The notes under the pieces: generated by a model | The model's input: only the letters and a program-made list of their open reading frames with translations | Database searches by the model: none | Told to the model about the DNA's origin: nothing | Shown here: in pieces, positions 55,910 through 63,513 of the stretch | Layout: every line of letters starts with the position of its first letter | Numbering within the stretch: position 1 is the first letter of the stretch | Position numbers and translations under genes: made by a program | Assembly: GCF_000686725.1 (NCBI RefSeq) | Contig: NZ_KK366007.1 | Location: 124,001 to 188,000 of the forward strand | DNA: 64,000 nucleotides | Direction: 5' to 3' | Origin: Clostridium akagii DSM 12554 | Lineage (GTDB): Bacteria > Bacillota > Clostridia > Clostridiales > Clostridiaceae

Positions 55910-56256
55910 TAAAAACCCTCCTTGAAATTACCATAGGAATAATACATCTTGATAATTGTCTCCTCCTATGATAAAAGGAGTTGAAATCACCTTGATAATT
56001 AACCTATAAATTAACGAGTAAAAACTCTATATCTATTGTAGCACACGGTTACATCTTTTTAAAGGAATTAATGGAAAAAATAAAATTAATTTAGTATAAT
56101 TATAAATTATAGACTTAAACCATATAAAAGAAGGAATTTCACTGTTTTTGTAGAATACAACAAGGTACAGAATTTTATAATAATACGCTTGTAAGGTAAA
56201 GAAATTATTATAATATAAGTACATCTGTAAACGTAATAAAAGGAAAGTGGGAACTT
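55910..56256. other. Intergenic stretch before the cyclase gene
   Basis: No gene recognised. It holds the zinc-ribbon ribosome site, a CATAGGA/TCCTATG inverted pair (about 55933-55971), two CTTGATAATT copies, and AT-rich promoter-like sequence (TATAAT near 56209) ahead of the GGDEF gene. Confidence 0.4.
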
Positions 56257-57345
56257 ATGGATAATAGCAATGACATTCAGCAAAAATTTTTAAAACTTAA
56301 AGATGAATTTGAGACTTATCAAAATTTTGCAGAGAGTACTATGCAAATGATAAATGAGAAAAATACTAGATTAGAGAGAAATTTAGATGCTCTTACAAAT
56401 ATCGTGGAAATAAGTAAATATATAAATTCAAATGTGAGTGATGAAAATTTGATACCAATGATAAATGACATGATTATTGGTATATTGGGAGTTACTTATT
56501 CATCCATATATCTTATAGATGACAAGGATAAAAATTTAATTGCTAAAGCAACAAATATTGAAAATGATGATTTTAGCTTTGAAAATTATGGAATCTACTG
56601 TATGGTTAATAATGAAGAACCATTTGTTGTGAATTGTAAAGATTCTATTTTTTCATCAGGTAACAAAAAAGTTAATATTCACTCTATAATTGGAGTACCA
56701 ATATATTCTAGAGATATTTTCAAAGGATATATCATAGTAGAACATACGCTTTTGAATTTTTTTAGTCAAGATCATATTGCTTTTATTTCATCTATAACTA
56801 ACCAAATTGGTATAGCTTTAGAAAATAATTTTTTATACAGTAAGGTTAAAGAAAGTTCCATCACCGACCCCTTGCTAAATATATATAATAGAAAATATTT
56901 TTTTGACTATTTGGAAGAAAAAGTAATTAAAGATCCACAGGGAAGATTCGCAATTGTAATGATAGATATAGATAATTTTAAAAGGTTTAATGATGCATAT
57001 GGGCATCAATTTGGTGATAAGGTACTTATAGAAACTACAAAGGTACTAAAGGATAATATAGATGATGAAGAGGATTTAATAGCTAGATATGGTGGAGAAG
57101 AAATAGTTATATATATAAACAATGTTAGAAGTTATAGCGAAGTGTTTAAAAAAGTTGATAATTTAAGAGAAGAGCTTTTTAACCATGTGGTAGAACATGG
57201 AAATGAAAAAAAATCAGTTACAGCAAGTTTTGGAATAAGCTACTATCCTGAAAATGGGGATACTGTGCAAAAAGTATTAAGTGTTGCAGATTCTATGCTT
57301 TATGTAGCAAAAAATTCAGGTAGGAATAAAGTAATAAGTTCATAA
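56257..57345 (+). CDS. GAF-GGDEF diguanylate cyclase
   Basis: Makes cyclic di-GMP from two GTP. The 362 residues have a short N-terminal coiled coil (about 5-45), a GAF sensor domain (about 50-195) and a GGDEF domain (about 200-360). The GGDEF domain starts SSITDPLLNIYNRKYFFDYLEE, with metal residues in VMIDIDNFKRFNDAYGHQFGD and the active loop RYGGEEI (279-283). The loop is GGEEI instead of GGEEF, a mild variant. The RxxD inhibitory site five residues before it is absent (EEDLIA), so product inhibition is unlikely. No membrane segment. Ribosome site AAGGAAAGTGGG. Confidence 0.92.
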   Translation: MDNSNDIQQKFLKLKDEFETYQNFAESTMQMINEKNTRLERNLDALTNIVEISKYINSNVSDENLIPMINDMIIGILGVTYSSIYLIDDKDKNLIAKATNIENDDFSFENYGIYCMVNNEEPFVVNCKDSIFSSGNKKVNIHSIIGVPIYSRDIFKGYIIVEHTLLNFFSQDHIAFISSITNQIGIALENNFLYSKVKESSITDPLLNIYNRKYFFDYLEEKVIKDPQGRFAIVMIDIDNFKRFNDAYGHQFGDKVLIETTKVLKDNIDDEEDLIARYGGEEIVIYINNVRSYSEVFKKVDNLREELFNHVVEHGNEKKSVTASFGISYYPENGDTVQKVLSVADSMLYVAKNSGRNKVISS

Positions 57346-57416
57346 AAGCTAGTTGATAATTTCTTAAATTAAATATATACTGATAAAGTGAAAATAGCCT
57401 TATGGAGTTGATAGAA

Positions 57417-58637
57417 TTGTCAAGTGTTATAGATGTTTTAGTAGAACGTGGATTTATAAAACAATTCACACATGAAAAAGAAACAAGGGAACTTCTTGAA
57501 AAAGAAAAAGTAACCTTTTATATAGGTTTTGATCCAACAGCAGATAGTTTACATGTAGGTCATTTTTTGGCACTTATGCTTATGTCACATATGCAACGAG
57601 CAGGACATAGACCAATTGTACTAGTTGGTGGTGGAACAGCTATGGTAGGTGATCCTTCAGGTAAAACTGATATGAGAAAAATGCTTACACCAGATGATAT
57701 TGAACATAATGTTCAATGTATAAAAAAACAGGTTGGTAGGTTTATTGATTTTGAAGACGATAAAGCTATAATGGCAAATAATGCAGATTGGCTTATGAAT
57801 TTAAATTATGTGGAATTTTTAAGAGATGTGGGCGTACATTTTTCAGTAAATAAAATGCTCACAGCAGATTGTTTTAAACAGAGAATGGAAAAAGGATTAT
57901 CATTTTTGGAGTTTAACTACATGCTTATGCAGTCATATGATTTTCTTGAATTAAACAAGAGGTATAATTGTACTATGCAGCTAGGTGGAGACGATCAGTG
58001 GTCTAACATGATAGCAGGTGTAGATTTAATTAGAAGAAAAGAAAAAAAACCGGCATTTGCAATGACAGCTACTCTTTTAACAAATAGTGAAGGTAAGAAG
58101 ATGGGTAAGACAGTAGGCGGTGCCGTATGGCTTGATCCTGCGAAAACATCACCCTATGATTTTTATCAATACTGGAGAAATGTTGAAGACGCTGATGTAG
58201 AAAAATGTCTTTCACTTTTAACTTTCATCCCTATGGACGAGGTAAGAAGGTTAGGAAGCTTAAAGGATGCTGAAATAAATAAAGCAAAAAAAATTTTAGC
58301 ATATGAAGTTACCAAAAGTGTTCATGGAGAAGAAGAAGCTAAAAAAGCTGAAACAGCAGCGGAGGCTCTTTTCGGAGCAGGTAAAGATATGAGTGATGTT
58401 CCAACAGTAGCGATAACAAAGGATATGATGGGTGGATCCTTGTTAGATGCCTTAGTCTATACTAAGATAGTACCATCAAAATCAGAAGGCAGAAGGCTTA
58501 TTCAGCAGGGCGGAATAGTTGTTAATGACCAGAAAGTTACTGATGTGAATGCTACTGTAAAAGAAACGGACTTTAAAGATGGAAGCATGATGTTAAAAAG
58601 AGGAAAGAAAAAATTCTACAAGATAACCATAGAATAA
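57417..58637 (+). CDS. tyrS: Tyrosyl-tRNA synthetase
   Basis: Class I synthetase of 406 residues. HIGH-equivalent is [17 protein letters not shown], the tyrosine pocket includes the [12 protein letters not shown] and [11 protein letters not shown] motifs, and KMSKS appears as KKMGKT. A C-terminal S4 RNA-binding domain (about 340-406) ends the protein. The TTG at 57417 is preferred, with GGAG nine bases upstream; the ATG at 57402 has no ribosome site. Unlike trpS, no T-box lies upstream: only 71 bp separate it from the cyclase gene, so both may share a transcript. Confidence 0.93.
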   Translation: MSSVIDVLVERGFIKQFTHEKETRELLEKEKVTFYIGFDPTADSLHVGHFLALMLMSHMQRAGHRPIVLVGGGTAMVGDPSGKTDMRKMLTPDDIEHNVQCIKKQVGRFIDFEDDKAIMANNADWLMNLNYVEFLRDVGVHFSVNKMLTADCFKQRMEKGLSFLEFNYMLMQSYDFLELNKRYNCTMQLGGDDQWSNMIAGVDLIRRKEKKPAFAMTATLLTNSEGKKMGKTVGGAVWLDPAKTSPYDFYQYWRNVEDADVEKCLSLLTFIPMDEVRRLGSLKDAEINKAKKILAYEVTKSVHGEEEAKKAETAAEALFGAGKDMSDVPTVAITKDMMGGSLLDALVYTKIVPSKSEGRRLIQQGGIVVNDQKVTDVNATVKETDFKDGSMMLKRGKKKFYKITIE

Positions 58638-58640
58638 AAG

Positions 58641-58675
58641 TGACAAGTGACAAGTTAAGCAAATTTTGCCTTGGG
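58641..58675 (+). repeat. ACAAGT repeat plus hairpin remnant
   Basis: TGACAAGTGACAAGTTAAGC three bases after the tyrS stop, then AAATTTTGCCTTGGGGGAAA, a decayed hairpin module. Confidence 0.5.
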
Positions 58676-58720
58676 GGAAAATAAAACAAATAAACAAAAA
58701 ATGCAGAGCATTTGCATGTA

Positions 58721-58759
58721 AAATCCAGTAAAAATTTTATTTTTACTGGATTTGTTTTT
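58721..58759 (+). terminator. Terminator after tyrS
   Basis: AAATCCAGTAAAAAT pairs exactly with ATTTTTACTGGATTT, followed by GTTTTT. Confidence 0.9.
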
Positions 58760-59048
58760 AAGTGAAATTTGGTTTATGTATAAATTGTAGATTTAGGTAA
58801 TGAATAGTTCGCTAGGAAAATGAGATATAATATTCATATTGTGCAACGTACGTAATTAATTATATTTTTAAAAGAAGTGTTTTAAATTACTCTATTTACT
58901 ATCATATTAAGTCATCTCTAAAATGTTGATTATTCCACCTTTTCGGGGGGATGGGCAAAAATACCCTAATACATAAGTTGATTATCACCTGCATAAAGCT
59001 GTATTTTTTTACTTTCTTAACCCATAGTTAAGTGAGAGTATGGTACAA
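58760..59048. other. Intergenic stretch between tyrS and the MFS gene
   Basis: AT-rich, no gene recognised. One GC-rich spot (TTTTCGGGGGGATGGGC near 58938) and a palindromic ACGTACGT (58847-58854) stand out without known meaning. Confidence 0.3.
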
Positions 59049-60331
59049 TTACGCTTTTTTACTTGATGCAAATGTACCTTCATCCATTAAATTTTTTCTA
59101 AAAATAAGCATTGTAATCACAGGTACAATTCCCATAAATAATAAACATAGGCTAGTACTGAATTTATCTAACATTGCTCCAATTAAAATTTGTCCAAGTG
59201 GTACAGCGGCTAAACATCCAGAGCTCATTACTGCGCCTACTCTTCCCATAATTTCTAAAGGGACAGCTTTTTGAAAAGCCACACTTAGTGATATATTACA
59301 AATAGTTACTATTGCGCCTACAAGAAAACATAGAAACACCAAACTTAAATAAGGAATAGTATTCCCTTTAAATAAATTCAAATAAAATTTCGCCGATATT
59401 ATACTCATAATAATCATTAATATACCTGCAATAAATACACTAAAGAACATGATTGTTCCTGTTTGAAGTCTTTTATAAATTTTACCCACAATTATAGGTG
59501 CTACCACCATGGAAAAAGCCAAAACTCCTTCAAGTAAACCAAATTGAAAATCAGATACTCTTAAAGTTACCTTTGATACATATGCTAAGCATACCGTAAG
59601 TGGTGCCATTGTAAAGTTTACTATTACTGCAACAATAACTACAGTTAATATGAATTTCCCATTTTTTATAAATATAAGCCCAGCGATAAAATCATTTCTA
59701 AAAGCCTTGAAATTAACATTTTCTGGCTTATTATTGCTCTTTGGAATACTTATAAACATTTCCAATATACCTGCAAAGATAAAACTAAATGCATTTGCTA
59801 CTAATATTATGAATATACCATAAAATCCAAAAAGCATAGCTCCTAATACAGGCCCAATCAATGTAGATAAATTTGAAATAAAGGAGCTTATACTATTAGC
59901 GTCTATTAATTTATCCTTTTCAACAATACTTGGTATGATAGTTCCTATTGCTGGCCCATAAAAAGCAGTAATAACTGATAATAATATTACTAAACCATAA
60001 ATCTTATATATGGACAATGAACCTGTTAGTAGAAATATTATGGTGAATACTCCTACAACTACTCCATTAAATAAGTCTAAAAAAACAATTATTTTTTTTC
60101 TGTCATACCAATCAGCTAAAACACCTGCAAATATTCCTAATATCAATTGTGGAATTATTGCAACTGCTAAAACAGACGCAAATAAAGTTGCTGAACCTGT
60201 AACTTTTAATACGTATAATGATAATACGTATAATGATAATGCGAATTCTTGCATTTGTGTACCAATTACTGATATAAATTTACTTAACATTAATAAAGAA
60301 ATATTCTTTTTTTGAAAATGGATAAATTCAT
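59049..60331 (-). CDS. MFS exporter of the putative RiPP cluster, N-terminal frameshift
   Basis: A twelve-helix major facilitator of the MFS_3 (macrolide/peptide efflux-like) type. From the internal ATG at 60290 it reads 413 residues, starting in helix 1 (LSKFISVIGTQMQEFALSLYVL), with GVLADWYDRKKIIVFLDL as the helix 2-3 signature. A GGAGGG site (60341-60336) and ATG at 60331 give MNLSIFKK in another frame. The two frames would join as MNLSIFKKKNISLLMLSKF, the normal N terminus, if the A7 run (60313-60307) had eight A. As written, translation would need the internal start without a ribosome site. Last gene of the minus-strand cluster; probable export of the modified peptide or self-protection. 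Confidence 0.82.
60307..60313 (-). other. A7 homopolymer at the MFS frameshift
   Basis: Seven T on the plus strand (A on the coding strand). One more base restores the frame from the ATG at 60331. Confidence 0.75.
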
Positions 60332-60426
60332 AATACCCTCCAATAGATAAATTAGTGTTTTAAACATAGGAATACCAAGAATAATATAATTATTGTAAAA
60401 TGTTTGTAGTTGTCAGCTGTGAACAG

Positions 60427-62179
60427 TTATACTATTCTATTCAATTTAATATGGCAATCTTTAATTCTTTTTAATATAATTTTAATAGGGTATTTTATAT
60501 CAATGTCTTTAAATACTCCACTTTTTTTAATATCATAAACATTATAGTTACAGTTAACTACTTTTTCTTCACTATCATCAAAATACATAAAGTTAAATAC
60601 GTCAAATTCAAATTCAAAACATTCTTTTATCAAAGAAGTATATTTACCAAAATTTTGAGTAAATATAAATTTTTTTAATGTCCCAATTGTATTTTGTATT
60701 TTGGTAATGTTCTCTGATTTATATAATATATTATAGTTCACAATTTTAAAATCTAAGAAAAAATCTAATAATTCATTATTATAATATTCCATAATTATTT
60801 TATAAGTCATAAACATATTATTAAATAAAAAAGAATAAAATACAGCGACAAATGTGTCTAAATATATTAAATTTTCTCTTAATTCAGACTCAAAGTCAAA
60901 ATATTGACAAAAAATTGATTTATTGTTTAAAATAATGTTCTTTGGAAAATCGTCTATTCCTTTATCTTTAGAAATGTCTGATATATTATTAGAAAATACT
61001 AGATTATCTTTTAAATTTTCATATAACTCTGTTCCTGGTAATATGCCTAAAAGATGCAGTTGCGTGTATTTTACACCCTCTCTACGCAAAATATCAATTA
61101 ACCTCAATGTTGCTCTTACATCATCTATTGTTTCTTCTGGAAACCCATATATAAAAGAAGCTGTAACTTCTATTTTATATTTATTTAAAATTTTAATTTT
61201 ATCTTCAGCATCAGATAAAATTAAATTCTTATTTACAATTTTCTGCATTCTTTTAGAACCAGTTTCAATTCCTAAATATATATGTTCACATCCTGATTCT
61301 TTCATTATTTTTATCATTTCTTCATCTAATGTATCTATTCTTGCACTGCAGTCCCATTGTATTTCAATATTATTCTTTAAAACAAGTTTACAAAATTCCA
61401 TAATCTTTGATTTATTTACCGTAAAAATATCATGAACAAAATTAAATTTTCTTATACCATAATTATCAATAACAGATTTTATTTCTTTAATAATCCTCTC
61501 GGAACTTTTTAATCTAAAATGTCTTTGCCAAAATGTTTTGGTCGAACAATATATACATCCAAAAGGACATCCCCTGCCCACATCTAATGGCATTTTAACT
61601 AATCCTTCAATATTCACAAGTGAATAATCAAGCATAGGTATACTATCTAAATCTTCTATTAAACTTTCTTTTCCGTTATAACAAACATTATTATTTTCTC
61701 TATAAACTACTCCTTTGACATTATGAAAACTTTTATTCTCAATTAATATGTCTACTATTTTTCTTATTGTAAGTTCTCCTTCACCAATTCCAATAGCATC
61801 TATCCAAGGAAATGCTTTCATTGAATCAATTGCAGTTAAAGATGCTTGGGGACCTCCAAGTAATATTTTTATATTAGATTTCTTTCTCTTTAATTTTTCA
61901 GCTAATAATAACGAAGTACAATATGAATTAGTCATAGTATAAAAATCTACAATTTTAGGCTTAATTTTTAAAATATAATCTACCATACTATCTAGATCTT
62001 TATTAAAATCATTATAATAGATGATATTTTTTTTTATACAAAGAATTAAAGTCAATTATTTCTACATCATAATTATTGTTTCTTAAAATAGTTGCTAAAG
62101 ATAAGCTTCCCAAGTTTATACAATCATACCCTTTGTCTAAACGATTATCTATTGTATTAATAAATATTATATCTTTCAT
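60427..62179 (-). pseudogene. B12-binding-domain radical SAM enzyme, interrupted by a one-base frameshift
   Basis: From the ATG at 62179 the frame reads MKDIIFINTIDNRLDKGYDC..., the first strand and helices of a cobalamin-binding Rossmann domain, until NSLYKK at an A9 run (62035-62027). The rest continues one frame over to 60427. With eight A the product is 583 residues. The cobalamin-binding domain (about 1-150; LLGGPQASL, IDAIGIGEGE) lacks the DxHxxG motif, as in many of this class. The radical SAM core has CPFGCIYC (Cys204, 208, 211 in the repaired numbering), IETGSKRMQKIVNK and YGFPEET. A poorly conserved 190-residue C-terminal region follows. Such enzymes methylate or rearrange unactivated carbons. 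It lies between a candidate precursor peptide and an exporter. As printed, a 542-residue product from an internal TTG at 62055 is possible. Confidence 0.85.
62027..62035 (-). other. A9 homopolymer at the radical SAM frameshift
   Basis: Nine T on the plus strand. Eight would join the cobalamin-domain start (from 62179) to the main frame. Confidence 0.8.
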
Positions 62180-62340
62180 ATTAACTTTCATCCCTTTCGT
62201 ATGCTCAATGCATAAAAGTTTATGTAACTTTATTCATTACAATTGCGTTTATTGATTCCGCTAACTCCACTTCTTAAAATTATAACTAACTCTACAATTT
62301 ATAAATTAACCTACAATATTAAAATTCGTTGTTTAGAAAT

Positions 62341-62386
62341 ATAGCTTGCATACTAAATTTTTAATTAATCTAAGTATACAAGCTAT
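62341..62386 (-). terminator. Hairpin between precursor peptide and radical SAM gene
   Basis: ATAGCTTGTATAC (minus strand, 62386-62374) pairs with GTATGCAAGCTAT (62353-62341) with one wobble, loop of 20 nt, then ATTTCTAAAC. It sits 18 bp after the small peptide's stop. A leaky terminator here would give more peptide than enzyme transcript, as is common in peptide clusters. Confidence 0.6.
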
Positions 62387-62403
62387 ATATCATTTAAATG
62401 ATA

Positions 62404-62508
62404 TTACTCAATAGTAACGGTAACACCAATAGTAATTTGATCTTCTTCTGCTTGAATTAAGGATGGATCTCCTTGTAATTCAAAAGATGATTTTTCATCT
62501 ATATTCAT
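62404..62508 (-). CDS. Candidate RiPP precursor peptide (34 aa)
   Basis: ATG at 62508 with AGAGGAATCAGT upstream. The 34 residues split into an acidic leader-like part beginning MNIDEKSSFELQ, then GDPSLIQAEEDQ, and a C-terminal tail ITIGVTVTIE of alternating Ile/Thr/Val. No Cys, no Lys after residue 6, and no signal peptide of the usual kind. Short size, leader/core asymmetry, strong ribosome site and position directly before a B12-type radical SAM gene and an exporter all suggest a substrate for post-translational modification. I know of no named family with this tail; the call is inference. Confidence 0.6.
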   Translation of the reverse strand: MNIDEKSSFELQGDPSLIQAEEDQITIGVTVTIE

Positions 62509-63114
62509 ACTGATTCCTCTTTTCCATATATTCCTAAACTGCCACATATTAGAAAAATCGAAATATAACAGGTAGGTTTTTAACTTTAAATTTGTTCATA
62601 AAATCTTAAATGATTTTGCTAGAACCAAGAGTATAGCTTGTACACTTCGCCCTGCTGAGATTTCCAATAATTGCAATTATTGAAATTATTATTTACTTAA
62701 TATATTATAAGTTAAATATATAATATATTATCAACATAATTAAACAAGACTTGTCTAATTACATTAGTATACATTAATGGTTTAATTTATTCTGTCAAAA
62801 TGTGAACCATGATATATAAATTTACCAACACAATTTTTAATGACTTTGTTTCATTATATAAAGTTCGACAAATAGTTTTAAAAATATTGGCTTTTATGAG
62901 CTGTTCATATTTGGAGGATTATCAATTTTATGCTAAACTCATTTCTTTGCATTCATTTTTATAAATGTTATTTTAATAAATCTTAGAAATATATTGAAAA
63001 TCGAAAAGGAAAATCTTGTAGAGGTCCCGCAAACATTTTCGACAAAACCCACTCTAAGGAAAAGAATGCCATGAACCTTTGTTTTTATGCTTAATTATAG
63101 ACATAACATTTATT
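62509..63114. promoter_or_regulatory. Regulatory region upstream of the peptide cluster
   Basis: No convincing gene. Sites seen: GTATAGCTTGTAC (62631-62643), a further copy of the arm found in the 62341-62386 hairpin; an 18-bp perfect palindrome CAATAATTGCAATTATTG (62665-62682); ACAAGACTTGT (62744-62754); and two Spo0A-box matches TTCGACA at 62864-62870 and 63038-63044, the second in the extended form TTTTCGACAAAA. A minus-strand TTGATA...TATAAT pair near 62731-62705 is the best promoter candidate for the peptide. Confidence 0.5.
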
Positions 63115-63144
63115 TTGACCAATTATAGTATGATAATATATAAT
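63115..63144 (+). promoter_or_regulatory. Possible promoter of the small Cys-rich ORF
   Basis: TTGACC (63115-63120), 18-bp spacer, TATAAT (63139-63144), about 105 bp before the ATG at 63252. Confidence 0.4.
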
Positions 63145-63251
63145 TATTTTAACTATAATTACATATTATCATAATAAATGATTTGAAATTTTATTGGCAA
63201 GGAAGGTGAATTTAAGATACTCAAAATTTTTTATAATGAGGAGATAATTAT

Positions 63252-63332
63252 ATGAGTTATTTGTGTCCAAAGTGTAATTGTGTATTGATTAAGTGTATAG
63301 CAACAGGCGGGGTTTCAAAATTTTCAGCGTAA
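63252..63332 (+). pseudogene. Short Cys-rich ORF, probable remnant of a zinc-ribbon gene
   Basis: ATG at 63252 after TGAGGAGATAATTAT. The 26 residues MSYLCPKCNCVLIKC then IATGGVSKFSA have a CPKCNC knuckle like the first half of small clostridial zinc-ribbon proteins, whose second CxxC half is missing here because of the early TAA. The context after the stop gives no continuation in another frame that I can defend. It could alternatively be a functional Cys-rich micropeptide. Confidence 0.4.
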
Positions 63333-63362
63333 AACAGCTATAATCCTTGATAAATAAAGAAA

Positions 63363-63400
63363 GTGAATGTCACACAAATAACTATTTGTGCAGCATTCAC
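63363..63400 (-). terminator. Terminator of the aminotransferase gene
   Basis: On the minus strand GTGAATG, CTG, CACAAATA pairs with TATTTGTG, TGA, CATTCAC, then TTTCTTTATTT. A reversed ACAAGT repeat (AAACTTGTCACC, 63464-63475) lies between the gene end and this hairpin. Confidence 0.7.
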
Positions 63401-63513
63401 AACACTTAAAATTAACATTAATAAGCTACATTTCAGTATATGACACAGATGCATTGCATAGCCTGAAACTTGTCACCAATAGCTTTTGAAGGATTCTTTG
63501 CCTTTATAAAATA

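Noticed and set aside
57346-57416. T-box before tyrS
   Set aside because: Only 71 bp are available and there is no GGTGGTACCGCG-type sequence or terminator.
58847-58854. ACGTACGT as a regulator site
   Set aside because: Too short and not placed next to a promoter that I can identify.
62942-62998. 18-codon ORF after GGAGG at 62915
   Set aside because: Spacing of about 12 nt between site and ATG is too long and the peptide has no recognisable feature.
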